64,000 nucleotides of DNA, taken from UBA699 sp050261915. Its GTDB lineage: Bacteria; Bacillota; Clostridia; Clostridiales; Clostridiaceae. How positions within the stretch are numbered: the stretch's first letter is position 1; each line of letters starts with the position of its first letter. The translations under genes were made by a program, and so were the position numbers. Location: contig JBLNDT010000001.1 in the NCBI GenBank assembly GCA_050261915.1, positions 1-64,000 of the forward strand, given 5' to 3'. A model generated the notes under the pieces. That model had not been told where the DNA came from and ran no database searches. It worked only from the letters and a program-made list of their open reading frames with translations. Positions 34,829 through 43,150 of the stretch are shown here, piece after piece.

Positions 34829-36850
34829 TTACATGCTTTTTTCTATTATATTTTTTATAAGCTTTTCATCTGGAACAAAGGGTAGTGTAATATGGTCTGT
34901 TCCCAAATTTTTATTATTATACTCTATGCTGGTGGTTATTGAATTTTCATTTCTTGCCCAGGCACGTCTTGCAACTCCACCCATAACATCCCAAAGCATG
35001 GAGGATTTAATTATTTCATCAATTCTAGAGCTTCCGTCCAGAACCAGTCCAAAGCCACCATTTATTGACTTGCCGATTCCAACACCGCCACCGTTATGAA
35101 GAGCAATTAAGCTCATTCCCCTTGCAGCATTACCTGCAAAGCACTGCACTGCCATATCAGCCATTATGTTGCTGCCGTCTTTAATATTTGAAGTTTCTCT
35201 AAAAGGTGAATCTGTTCCACTAACGTCATGATGATCTCTTCCAAGCATTACAGGGCCTATTTCACCATTTCTAACCATTTCATTGAATTTCAGGGCTATA
35301 TTCATTCTTCCGTACGCATCCTGATATAGTATTCTTGCTTCAGTACCAACCACCAGTTGATTTTTTTCAGCATCCCTTACCCAAACGTAATTGTCCCTGT
35401 CCTGAGCCCGTCTATTTGGGTCAATACATCTCATTGCAGCAAAATCAGTTTTTATAAGGTCTTCATGTTTTCCGCTTAAACATACCCATCTAAATGGACC
35501 ATAGCCAAAATCAAATAGTTCAGGACCCATTATATCCTCCACGTAGGAAGGGAAAATAAAGCCATCCTTTTCATCCACACCATTTTTAGATATTTCTATA
35601 ACTCCTGCATCGAAAACCGCCTTCATAAATGCATTTCCATAATCAAAGAAGTATGTTCCCCTTGCTCCAAGCTCCTTAATAAGTTCAAAATGACGCTTTA
35701 GTGATTTATCAACTAATTTATTAAATCCTTCACGATCTTCCTTTAAGAGTCTTGTTCTTTCTTCAAAGGTTATCCCTTGTGGGCAGTATCCTCCGTCATA
35801 GACTGCATGGCATGAGGTTTGATCTGAAAGAAGCTCTATATTCTTATTATTAGTAACTGCGTATTCAAGAAGATCTACAATATTTCCGTGGTATGCTATG
35901 GAAATTGGTTCTTTTTTGTTCATATATTCTTCTGCAAGAGTAAATATTTCATCAAGATTTGAAGATATTGCTTGAACCCAGCCCTGGGTATGCCTTGTTA
36001 CAATTCTTGAGTAATCAACCTCAGCAATAATTCCAACTGCACCTGCAATAACAGCAGCTTTTGGCTGAGCACCACTCATGCCCCCAAGACCGGAAGACAC
36101 AAATATATGTCCCCGTAAGTCCTCATCATTTTTAACTCCAAGCTTAAGCCTTCCTGCATTAAGTATTGTGTTGTAGGTTCCGTGAACAATTCCCTGGGGT
36201 CCAATATACATCCAGCCCCCTGCAGTCATCTGTCCGTAGTTTGCAACACCCATCTGCATAGCATAGTGCCAGTCATGCTGATTGTCAAACATACCGATCA
36301 TCATGGCATTTGTTATTATAACTCTAGGTGCATCAGGCTTTGACTTGAACAAACCAACAGGATGTCCAGATTCAATAACAAGAGTTTGATCTTCTGTCAT
36401 TATTTCAAGATATTTTTTAACTAGGACATACTGCATCCAGTTTTGAAATACCTGCCCAGTTTCCCCATAGGTTACAAGTTCATAAGGGTATAGGGCTACC
36501 TCAAAATCAAGGTTATTATCGATCATAACCTGGAACGCCTTTGCATCTAAACAGTTTCCCTTATATTCATTAATAGATTTTCCTTTAATTCTCCCTTCAG
36601 GTCTAAATCTATATCCGTAAATTCTTCCTCTTGTTTTTAATTCTTCCATAAATTCCGGGGCAAGAGTTTCATGCAGTTCCTCTGGTATGTATCTTAAAGC
36701 ATTTTTTAAAGCTACCTCCGCCTGTGCACTTGTTAAAGTAAAACCTCTATCAGGAGCTCTCCTGATGCCTTCTTTAAATTCAGGCATTGCTGGTAGCTTA
36801 GACTCTAATTTTACAGTCATAGCATCTGATATATTTTTATTGGTTACCAT
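34829..36850 (-). CDS. hutU: Urocanate hydratase
   Basis: 673 residues, about 120 longer than the common 550-residue HutU, as in the long clostridial/animal-like type. NAD-binding and active-site blocks are present: GGWMYIGPQGIVHGTYNT, SSGLGGMSGAQ, DQTSCH, and GRDHHDVSGTDSPFRET near the C-terminus. It hydrates urocanate to imidazolone propionate using NAD+ as an electrophile. AGGAGGATAAGA precedes the ATG. It is the second enzyme gene of the operon. Confidence 0.95.
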   Translation of the reverse strand: MVTNKNISDAMTVKLESKLPAMPEFKEGIRRAPDRGFTLTSAQAEVALKNALRYIPEELHETLAPEFMEELKTRGRIYGYRFRPEGRIKGKSINEYKGNCLDAKAFQVMIDNNLDFEVALYPYELVTYGETGQVFQNWMQYVLVKKYLEIMTEDQTLVIESGHPVGLFKSKPDAPRVIITNAMMIGMFDNQHDWHYAMQMGVANYGQMTAGGWMYIGPQGIVHGTYNTILNAGRLKLGVKNDEDLRGHIFVSSGLGGMSGAQPKAAVIAGAVGIIAEVDYSRIVTRHTQGWVQAISSNLDEIFTLAEEYMNKKEPISIAYHGNIVDLLEYAVTNNKNIELLSDQTSCHAVYDGGYCPQGITFEERTRLLKEDREGFNKLVDKSLKRHFELIKELGARGTYFFDYGNAFMKAVFDAGVIEISKNGVDEKDGFIFPSYVEDIMGPELFDFGYGPFRWVCLSGKHEDLIKTDFAAMRCIDPNRRAQDRDNYVWVRDAEKNQLVVGTEARILYQDAYGRMNIALKFNEMVRNGEIGPVMLGRDHHDVSGTDSPFRETSNIKDGSNIMADMAVQCFAGNAARGMSLIALHNGGGVGIGKSINGGFGLVLDGSSRIDEIIKSSMLWDVMGGVARRAWARNENSITTSIEYNNKNLGTDHITLPFVPDEKLIKNIIEKSM

Positions 36851-36863
36851 TCTTATCCTCCTA

Positions 36864-38387
36864 TTAATAATTTAATTCAACTTCCTTCTCCACTGCTTTT
36901 AAAAGCTTGGAGCTTGCAATAAGTTCAGTTACTTTTTCGAGATCCTCATACATTATCTTATCTTCCTCAATAAACTTAGTAACTTCTCTAATTGTTTTAT
37001 ATGCAGCAGCTGTTCCAACTCCTAGAGTGAAGCCGTTTCTGAAGTCAATAGCCTGACAAGCTGCTAAAAGCTCTGTAGCAAGAACTCTTCTTGTGTTTTT
37101 AAGTATTTCCATGCTTTTTCTTGCTGCAATTGTGCCCATGCTCACATGGTCCTCCTGGTTTGCAGAGGAAGGTATTGAATCTACTGAAGCAGGATGTGCA
37201 AGCACCTTGTTTTCAGATACTAAGGATGCCGCTGCATACTGGGTAATCATAAATCCTGAATTTAAGCCGCCTTTTTTTACTAAAAATGCAGGAAGGTCAT
37301 TAAGCTGGCTGTTTATAAGTCTTTCAAGTCTTCTTTCAGAAATATTTCCTAGCTCAGCAATAGCTATTCCTAAAAAGTCAAAGCTAAGTGCCATAGGCTG
37401 TCCATGGAAATTCCCACCTGAAATAACATCCCCGCCTTCTAAAACTATAGGATTATCTGTAACAGAATTTATTTCAAGAATAACCTTGTCTTCAACATAT
37501 CTTACTGCATCCTTGCTTGCCCCGTGAACCTGGGGAATGCATCTAAGTGAATAAGCATCCTGAATCCTTATTTCACCCTGTCTTGTAACAAAGGTACTGT
37601 CCTTAGTTAGTTTTAACATATTTTCAGCAGTAGTAAGCTGGCCTTTATGTGGTCTTATAACATGTATTCTCTTGTCATAAGCATCTGTAATTCCCCTTAA
37701 AGCTTCCAATGTAAGGGCAGAAGCTATATCACATACTTTTAAAAGTTCAATGGCATCATACACTGCAAGTGCACCTATACCTGTCATGGCAGGAGTTCCA
37801 TTTATTAGTGCAAGGCCTTCTTTTTCCACAAGCTCTATGGTTTCTATCCCAGCAAGCTTCATGGCTTCAGCTCCTGACATTATTGCACCCTTGTACTCCG
37901 CTGTACCTTCACCAATCATAGGAAGTACCATGTGAGCTAAAGGAACTAAATCACCAGATGCACCTAAAGATCCTTTTTCCGGTATAACAGGATGAACACC
38001 TTTATTAAGCATTTCAATAAGGGTTTCCAAAGTACTTAATCTTAGCCCCGAAAATCCCTTGGACAAGGCATTTGCTCTAAGAAGCATTATAGACCTCACA
38101 GCATCTGTTGGAAGGTTTTCGCCAGCACCACAGGCATGTGACAATATCAAGTTTTTCTGTAATGCTTTACAGTCTCCATTTGATATATTAACATTTGAGA
38201 ATATGCCAAAACCTGTAGTAATACCGTAAATAACTTTCTCATCTCTTATAATTCCATCTACTATTTCTCTTGATGCTGTAACCCTTGCTTTTGCAGCCTC
38301 ATCAAGCATAACATTGCAGTTCTCCCTGGATATCTGCACAACTTGTTCCAGAGTTAAGTCCTCGCCATTAATAAATACTGTGTTCAT
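36864..38387 (-). CDS. hutH: Histidine ammonia-lyase
   Basis: 507 residues from the ATG preceded by GGGGGATTATA; an upstream in-frame start at 38438 lies inside the attenuator terminator and is rejected. The MIO cofactor triplet Ala-Ser-Gly is in GSLGASGDLVPLAHM, and GTPAMTG, GNFHGQPMA and SSANQEDHVSMG complete the family pattern. It deaminates histidine to urocanate. Upstream is the HutP-type attenuator, so expression should need histidine and HutP. Confidence 0.97.
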   Translation of the reverse strand: MNTVFINGEDLTLEQVVQISRENCNVMLDEAAKARVTASREIVDGIIRDEKVIYGITTGFGIFSNVNISNGDCKALQKNLILSHACGAGENLPTDAVRSIMLLRANALSKGFSGLRLSTLETLIEMLNKGVHPVIPEKGSLGASGDLVPLAHMVLPMIGEGTAEYKGAIMSGAEAMKLAGIETIELVEKEGLALINGTPAMTGIGALAVYDAIELLKVCDIASALTLEALRGITDAYDKRIHVIRPHKGQLTTAENMLKLTKDSTFVTRQGEIRIQDAYSLRCIPQVHGASKDAVRYVEDKVILEINSVTDNPIVLEGGDVISGGNFHGQPMALSFDFLGIAIAELGNISERRLERLINSQLNDLPAFLVKKGGLNSGFMITQYAAASLVSENKVLAHPASVDSIPSSANQEDHVSMGTIAARKSMEILKNTRRVLATELLAACQAIDFRNGFTLGVGTAAAYKTIREVTKFIEEDKIMYEDLEKVTELIASSKLLKAVEKEVELNY

Positions 38388-38413
38388 TATAATCCCCCTC
38401 ATATAAATTAAAT

Positions 38414-38450
38414 AAAAAAAGGCAAAACTCAATAACAATTGAGTTTTGCC
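38414..38450 (-). terminator. Attenuator terminator before hutH
   Basis: GGCAAAACTCAAT and ATTGAGTTTTGCC form a 13-bp stem with a short loop, followed by seven U residues, 27 bases before the hutH ATG. In Bacillus hut, a terminator in the leader is opened by HutP with histidine; this hairpin occupies that place. Confidence 0.9.
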
Positions 38451-38453
38451 CCC

Positions 38454-38470
38454 CTAACAACTAATAACTA
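38454..38470 (-). promoter_or_regulatory. HutP-binding site, UAG-N4-UAG-N4-UAG
   Basis: On the minus-strand RNA the sequence is UAGUUAUUAGUUGUUAG: three UAG triplets separated by exactly four bases, ending 4 bases before the terminator stem. HutP hexamers bind NAG triplets with four-base spacers. The gene for HutP is immediately upstream. This is direct evidence for histidine-dependent antitermination of hutH and downstream genes. Confidence 0.88.
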
Positions 38471-38507
38471 TGGGTCAAATTCCAAAATTCTTCTTTAATA
38501 TATTCAA

Positions 38508-38954
38508 TTATACAGGATTAATTCCCATCCCCATTACTTCATGTTCAAAGCCTTTTATTGGTGCACCTATGTTTCCATATAATGCAACTGCAAGCCAGTG
38601 TCCATCAGATTCATCACCTATGATTCGCGGTCCCTTGACTATGGTAAAGACCAAACCTGCTGAACGAAGTACATTGCCTAGGCCAACCTGACCTCTGCAA
38701 ATTCCTGCATAAGCCTCTAAAACAGAATGATAAAGAGCATGCTCTTCTCTGTAGATATCTTTAATAAAACCCTCCTTTTTCCCCGCAGTTTCTATTGCTG
38801 CAAAGATCTTTGAGGAATCCATGGAGCCTACTTTTCCTTTAAGCACCTTAAACCCCTGTTTGCTTGCAGAGTTTTTAATAATTTCCTCTTCTTCACCGGA
38901 GGAGGCTACACATAACAATACTGCAATCTTTCCTATGCTCAAAGAATCAAACAA
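38508..38954 (-). CDS. hutP: Hut operon antiterminator HutP
   Basis: 148 residues, the length of Bacillus HutP, when started at TTG 38954, 7 bases after TTGGAGG. LKGKVGSMDSSKIFAAIETA, EEHALYHSVLEA and GTIGAPIKG-like GNIGAPIKGFEHEVMGMGIN match the Bacillus protein strongly and include the histidine/Mg-binding His residues (EHALYH). It is an RNA-binding hexamer that, with L-histidine, prevents termination ahead of hutH. A perfect-looking sigma-A promoter lies just upstream, and the attenuator is 38 bases downstream. Confidence 0.95.
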   Translation of the reverse strand: MFDSLSIGKIAVLLCVASSGEEEEIIKNSASKQGFKVLKGKVGSMDSSKIFAAIETAGKKEGFIKDIYREEHALYHSVLEAYAGICRGQVGLGNVLRSAGLVFTIVKGPRIIGDESDGHWLAVALYGNIGAPIKGFEHEVMGMGINPV

Positions 38955-38991
38955 AGTAATACCTCCAAAATTTAAGTTTACTCCACTCTTA

Positions 38992-39020
38992 ATTTTACAT
39001 ACTTTAATCTTTAATGTCAA
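38992..39020 (-). promoter_or_regulatory. Sigma-A promoter of hutP operon
   Basis: TTGACA (39020-39015) and TAAAAT (38997-38992) with a 17-base spacer on the minus strand. It reads into hutP, then through the attenuator into hutH. Confidence 0.8.
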
Positions 39021-39036
39021 TAATGGCAAGTATTAA

Positions 39037-40278
39037 TTAAACCTTCAGCTTCATAAATTTTTTTATTGATTTTATATTATTATTTTCCTGTATTAGTCTA
39101 AGTGCCTCCTCTAATTCATCTTCACTTTCGGATTTTAAAAGTACTGAAATACCATGTTCTGAATCCTCATCAGTATTCAACAATTCAACTCCAATAAACT
39201 TGTTTTTCAATTCAGGAATAATCCCTTCTGTATACTCCCCTTTAAATGTTACAAGCCAATCTGCTTCCCATTGCCATGTATTTATACGTCCTAATTTTTT
39301 ATCCGTCTTTATTTTAAAATTAGCTCTTTTATTTTCCAAAACATCAAAAATATCTCCAATAACAGCACTTGCTGTAGGGAGCTTTCCTGCACCCTTTCCT
39401 GAAAAAAACACCTTTCCAACAGCATCCCCCTCAAGAAGTATGCCATTAAATTCATTTTCAATATTTCCTAGTACTCCGCTTTCACTTACCAATACAGGTT
39501 TAACAGCTGTATAAATATCTTCACCTTCTTTTATGGAGAGGGCCACAAGTTTTATGTTACATCCTAGTTCCCTGGCACATTTTATATCAAGTTCATCTAT
39601 GTGCTCTATACCTTCAGTATTTATATCTTTCCAGTTAACTTTTGTGTCATGGGTAATTGAAGATATTATAGCCAGCTTTCTTGCAGAATCGTACCCCAGT
39701 ACGTCGGAGTCTGGATTAGCCTCAGCAAAACCTAGTTCTTGAGCCTTTCTTAATGCATCTTCATACTTAATCCCTTCACTATACATTTTTGATAAAATAA
39801 AGTTTGTAGTTCCATTTAATATTGCAGCCAAATAATTAATATTATTCCCGGCAAGACATTCCTGAATAGGCTTTAAAATCGGTATTCCACCAGCAACGCT
39901 GGCTTCAAATCGGAGGCTCACTCCATTTATACACGCAATTTCTGAAAGTTCTTCTCCATATTTTGCAATAACTTCTTTATTTGCAGTAACCACATGTTTC
40001 TTTTCTTTTAAAAAATACTTAATGTAATCATAAGCCGGATGAAGTCCACCGATAGCTTCAACCACAATATCCGGCTCTGCCTCATATATATCCTTAATAT
40101 CATTTGTAAGCAGAAATTTATCTGTTTTATCAATATGTTTTTCAATATCCCTTACAAGTATCTTTGATATACCAATGTTTCTTCCAGTTCTGCTTCTGAT
40201 ATATTCTTTGTTTTTGTTCAGAAGCTCCACCACTCCATTCCCAACAGTACCATTTCCCAAAATTGCAACATTAATCAT
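39037..40278 (-). CDS. hom: Homoserine dehydrogenase
   Basis: 413 residues. The NAD(P)-binding GNGTVGNGV at the N-terminus, VTANKEVIAKYG, the catalytic ASVAGGIPI and GTTNFIL, and a C-terminal ACT-like domain identify the monofunctional enzyme. It reduces aspartate semialdehyde to homoserine for methionine and threonine synthesis. A SAM-I riboswitch directly upstream implies repression when SAM is plentiful, so methionine supply is its main duty here. Confidence 0.95.
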   Translation of the reverse strand: MINVAILGNGTVGNGVVELLNKNKEYIRSRTGRNIGISKILVRDIEKHIDKTDKFLLTNDIKDIYEAEPDIVVEAIGGLHPAYDYIKYFLKEKKHVVTANKEVIAKYGEELSEIACINGVSLRFEASVAGGIPILKPIQECLAGNNINYLAAILNGTTNFILSKMYSEGIKYEDALRKAQELGFAEANPDSDVLGYDSARKLAIISSITHDTKVNWKDINTEGIEHIDELDIKCARELGCNIKLVALSIKEGEDIYTAVKPVLVSESGVLGNIENEFNGILLEGDAVGKVFFSGKGAGKLPTASAVIGDIFDVLENKRANFKIKTDKKLGRINTWQWEADWLVTFKGEYTEGIIPELKNKFIGVELLNTDEDSEHGISVLLKSESEDELEEALRLIQENNNIKSIKKFMKLKV

Positions 40279-40302
40279 TTTACTCCTCCTATATCATATA
40301 AA

Positions 40303-40470
40303 ATAAATAAACCGCTTCCCCTGAAGAGGAAGCGGCATGACATAGCAGGACCGCCACCTCTTATCTTTCAGGATTTCTCCTGCAGGATTTAGCACCATGA
40401 ATGCAAATGAAACATTTTGGTTGCCGGGTTTCATAGGGCCAGTCCCTCCACCACTCTTGATAAGAAGTTT
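40303..40470 (-). promoter_or_regulatory. SAM-I (S-box) riboswitch with terminator
   Basis: The minus strand shows the S-box core in order: CUUAUCAAGAG, GGUGGAGGGACUGGCCC, UAUGAAACCCGGCAACC, GGUGCUAAAUCC, then GAUAAGAG, which closes the P1 helix with CUUAUC. Downstream a CCGCUUCC/GGGAAGCGG hairpin at about 40312-40335, followed by U-rich sequence, is the terminator. The P1 3' strand region can instead pair as antiterminator. It controls hom. Confidence 0.96.
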
Positions 40471-40503
40471 ATTAATATCATTATACATATTAGTTTTGCT
40501 TTG

Positions 40504-40806
40504 TCAATTGGCAGTATCTTGCTGCTCTTCACTAGAATTGATTTCCTGCTGTTGCTGAGTTAGTGTTTGCTGTGCTTTCCCCACACTTGAATACCCGGTA
40601 ATTATGTTTGAAAGTGAATACATAAATAGTCCACCAATTACTACAGCAATGCAAAAGGCATAGATACCCCAGGCCTTTGGAGAGTTAAATCTACTGTTTT
40701 TCTTCCATTCGCTTAGATTTTTTATTTCTATACTTCTAAATATCATATTAACAACACATATAAAAAAACCTATTAACAAAACTGCTATTAGCAATACAAT
40801 AGCCAT
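40504..40806 (-). CDS. Small membrane protein of unknown function
   Basis: 100 residues after GGAGGTGGGTAT. There are two transmembrane segments (about residues 3-25 and 48-70), separated by a basic loop with FNSPKAWGIYAFCIAV. The C-terminal tail is glutamine-rich (TLTQQQQEINSSEEQQ). I do not recognise a family. It follows pspA on the same strand after a terminator-like hairpin, and lies upstream of the SAM riboswitch, so it is its own short unit. Confidence 0.65.
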   Translation of the reverse strand: MAIVLLIAVLLIGFFICVVNMIFRSIEIKNLSEWKKNSRFNSPKAWGIYAFCIAVVIGGLFMYSLSNIITGYSSVGKAQQTLTQQQQEINSSEEQQDTAN

Positions 40807-40844
40807 ATACCCACCTCCTTAACTTATTAATATTATTCTACCAT

Positions 40845-40882
40845 AAAAATTGGGTGAGACAGTTGTTTAACCATCTCACCCT
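40845..40882 (-). terminator. Terminator after pspA
   Basis: GGGTGAGA and TCTCACCC pair around a 15-base loop, then AATTTTTATGG on the minus strand, just past the PspA stop codon. Confidence 0.8.
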
Positions 40883-40888
40883 GATAAT

Positions 40889-41542
40889 TTATTTATTTCT
40901 GTATTTTTCAAGCTCAGCGTCTAAATCTGGTTTTCCAAGGGCTTCAAATTCCTTGTCAAGGTCATCTCCTACACTGGCTATTTCACCTAAGCCTTCAGCA
41001 AGACTTTCTTTTTTAGCTATCTTTCTTTCTATGCTGTCTAAGGATATTGAGTTTGATTTTGTAGTTACATCCGATAATATTTCATTAACCTTCTGGCCTG
41101 CTTCAGCACTTGCCATTCTTGCTGCAGCTTCATCCCTGTATCTTCTAGTCTTTTCAACTTCTTCAGTTAAATCAGCTAATTTCTTTTTAAGTACATCAGC
41201 CTTTACCTTTTCTGACTCATAAGTTGCCTGGAATGTAGCATAAGATTTATCACATTCAAGTTTTTTCTCAAGGGCTTTCTTTGCCAATTCTTCATTGCCT
41301 TTTGACATAGCAAGCTTAACTTTTTCTTCCCACTCAGCTGCTTCTTCCTTAGCTTCATTCATTTTCTTTTCAGTTTGTTTAAAACCTCCAAGTACCTGAG
41401 CTGAAGACACCTTTGCATCATTTAAGGATTTTTCCATGTCTCTTAATTTTTGATCTAACATTTCTATCGGATTTTCCATTTCATCCAAAGCATTGTTTAC
41501 CTTAGCTTGTGCCATTTTACCGAATCTTTCAAATATACCCAT
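40889..41542 (-). CDS. pspA: PspA/IM30-family protein
   Basis: 217 residues, nearly all alpha-helical coiled coil. The N-terminus IFERFGKMAQAKVNNALDEMENPIEMLDQ is the PspA/Vipp1 amphipathic helix and first hairpin. Such proteins form ESCRT-III-like rods on damaged membranes. GGGAGGACAATAAT precedes the ATG. It lies 19 bases after the cysteine-rich gene, in one unit with the Ser/Gly-rich membrane protein, so the cluster probably answers envelope stress. Confidence 0.9.
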   Translation of the reverse strand: MGIFERFGKMAQAKVNNALDEMENPIEMLDQKLRDMEKSLNDAKVSSAQVLGGFKQTEKKMNEAKEEAAEWEEKVKLAMSKGNEELAKKALEKKLECDKSYATFQATYESEKVKADVLKKKLADLTEEVEKTRRYRDEAAARMASAEAGQKVNEILSDVTTKSNSISLDSIERKIAKKESLAEGLGEIASVGDDLDKEFEALGKPDLDAELEKYRNK

Positions 41543-41561
41543 ATTATTGTCCTCCCTTAAT

Positions 41562-42206
41562 TTATAAATTTATTTTTTCAAATGCATCAAGTGCAAAATT
41601 AAAATCTTCTGTATCTTCAATAGTACCATATTCCTGGCCAGTAGTTTTAGGATATAGATATTGGACATATTGCTGCCCTAAGAAGTCAAATATTATAAAC
41701 AGCTGATTATATTCCTTGTCCTGGATTACAGCCTTAACATTTCCAGATCCCTCTCTGCCGGTATTATTGTCAGTAAGTGGTATATAATACTCAGAGAAAG
41801 TCCAAACACATGCTTTTTTCTTGTCACAGCTTGCAACTCTTCCGCTTTTATCACATCTGTTGCAGCCCTCCATTATACAATCGCTTATGCAATTTAAACA
41901 TTTGCATTCTGCACAGGCTTCAAGCTGCTTGAAATCTTTTTTGTGCTTTATTCCAAACTCAGCCGCACTTTCTTCATCTTCATTATTTATGTTCATTGCT
42001 TTTTGAAAAAAGTTCTGTTGTTTATCTTCAGCTCTAGCATTCTTGCCCATTTCTATATATTTTCTTAATAATGGTATCAGTCTTACAAACTTTCGTTCTT
42101 TAAACCTTACATCATCAACAAAGCCTTCTATGTCATCCATTCCAAAAACTATGGATGCATATAGTTTTTCACACTTATCCAGGTCTTTTTCCAACTCTTT
42201 ATCCAT
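41562..42206 (-). CDS. Nine-cysteine protein of unknown function
   Basis: 214 residues after AGAAGGAGATAGAAAT. An N-terminal charged helical region of about 90 residues precedes a dense cluster of nine cysteines: CAECKCLNCISDC, then CNRC, then C-x5-C before VWTFSEYYIPL. The spacing suggests two zinc-binding knuckles. The C-terminal part (NQLFIIFDFLGQQYVQYLYP) looks like a small beta domain. I do not know the family. Tight packing (4 bases after the upstream gene, 19 before pspA) ties it to membrane-stress functions. Confidence 0.7.
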   Translation of the reverse strand: MDKELEKDLDKCEKLYASIVFGMDDIEGFVDDVRFKERKFVRLIPLLRKYIEMGKNARAEDKQQNFFQKAMNINNEDEESAAEFGIKHKKDFKQLEACAECKCLNCISDCIMEGCNRCDKSGRVASCDKKKACVWTFSEYYIPLTDNNTGREGSGNVKAVIQDKEYNQLFIIFDFLGQQYVQYLYPKTTGQEYGTIEDTEDFNFALDAFEKINL

Positions 42207-42210
42207 ATTT

Positions 42211-42723
42211 CTATCTCCTTCTGCCTCTATTTTTTCTAATAATAATTATCACAACAACTATTATTATTAAAAGTATAATAATGGTGGTTGCTATGGATGT
42301 GCCAGAGCCATAACCGTATCCACCGCCTCCAAAGAACATAGGCATAAATGTTGTATGGCTGCCGCTGCTGCCTGAACCTGTACCGGAGGATGAACTTCCC
42401 GTACTGCTTCCAGTAGTGCTGCCAGTTCCAGAGGTGCTTTTTGAAGTAGTTCCACTTGAAAAACTTCCACTAGTTGAGCCACTTTTTGAGGTTGTACCGC
42501 TTGAACTGCTCTTGGAGGTTGTACCGCTAGTACTTGTGCTAGAGCTGCTTTTGGTGCTGCCGCTTGAAAAACTTCCGCTGCTAGAACCGCTCTTGGAAGA
42601 ACTACTGCTGCTATGACTGCCGCTGCTACTCCCCCTGGCAAATGCTGATATATTAGCAATTGACATGGTTAACATAAGTGTCATTAAAAATATTAAGACA
42701 CACTTAATACCCCTATTTTTCAT
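42211..42723 (-). CDS. Ser/Gly-rich secreted protein with C-terminal membrane anchor
   Basis: 170 residues. A signal peptide ends near SAFARG, followed by about 90 residues of almost only Ser, Gly and Thr (SSGSFSSGTTSK-type repeats). A glycine/tyrosine patch (FGGGGYGYGSG) and a transmembrane helix of isoleucines and valines follow, before a basic tail RKNRGRRR. The low-complexity region resembles extended spacers of TPM-type surface proteins, but no folded domain is visible. It heads the unit with the nine-cysteine protein and pspA and has a full-length paralogue at 43143. Confidence 0.75.
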   Translation of the reverse strand: MKNRGIKCVLIFLMTLMLTMSIANISAFARGSSSGSHSSSSSSKSGSSSGSFSSGSTKSSSSTSTSGTTSKSSSSGTTSKSGSTSGSFSSGTTSKSTSGTGSTTGSSTGSSSSGTGSGSSGSHTTFMPMFFGGGGYGYGSGTSIATTIIILLIIIVVVIIIIRKNRGRRR

Positions 42724-42991
42724 ACCCTTACCCCCTGATTAATTCTAAAACTCATAATTTAAAATAATACTTATATTGTCAGTATAGAGGAAAATATAAT
42801 GAGTTTCAATTGGAACTTAGTAACAAACTTTACTATAGTAATTATAAAACTATAACTATACCAAACCTAGCAACTCCAGAATATAAAACAAACATCGAAT
42901 TTCCATTTGAAGAAGTGTTGTATAATATATTTTCTCTAGTATTTGTTATAGGTTTTGAGTAGTTCGCGGTATTTCCAGTATATGAATTATT

Positions 42992-43150
42992 TCATGAACT
43001 TATCACATTAGAAAAACTCACACTTGCTGATCCGCTTCTATCAGAACTGTAAATATTGTTACCATCAGCTAATGCTGATATCCCTCTAGTAAACATGATT
43101 AGTACAAGTGCCAGTAAAAATATTATAGTGCTTTTAATAACTTTACTCAT
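42992..43150 (-). pseudogene. Truncated paralogue of the Ser/Gly-rich proteins
   Basis: 52 codons. The signal peptide (KSTIIFLLALVLIMFTRGISALADG) aligns with those of the neighbours at 42211 and 43143, but only about 20 residues follow before a stop, and the Ser/Gly domain and anchor are absent. Its ATG overlaps the end of the upstream gene (ATGAGTAA), so it may still be translated by coupling. About 270 bases without a gene follow, with no clear remnant of the missing part. Confidence 0.55.

Noticed and set aside
40294..40488. 64-codon open frame on the minus strand before hom
   Set aside because: It coincides with the SAM-I riboswitch aptamer and terminator; the apparent peptide is a by-product.
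42291..42659. Ala/Val/Gln-rich open frame on the minus strand and similar ones around 42416-42616 and 43346-43567
   Set aside because: They are alternate-frame readings of the Ser/Gly-rich repeats, with biased composition and no start signals.
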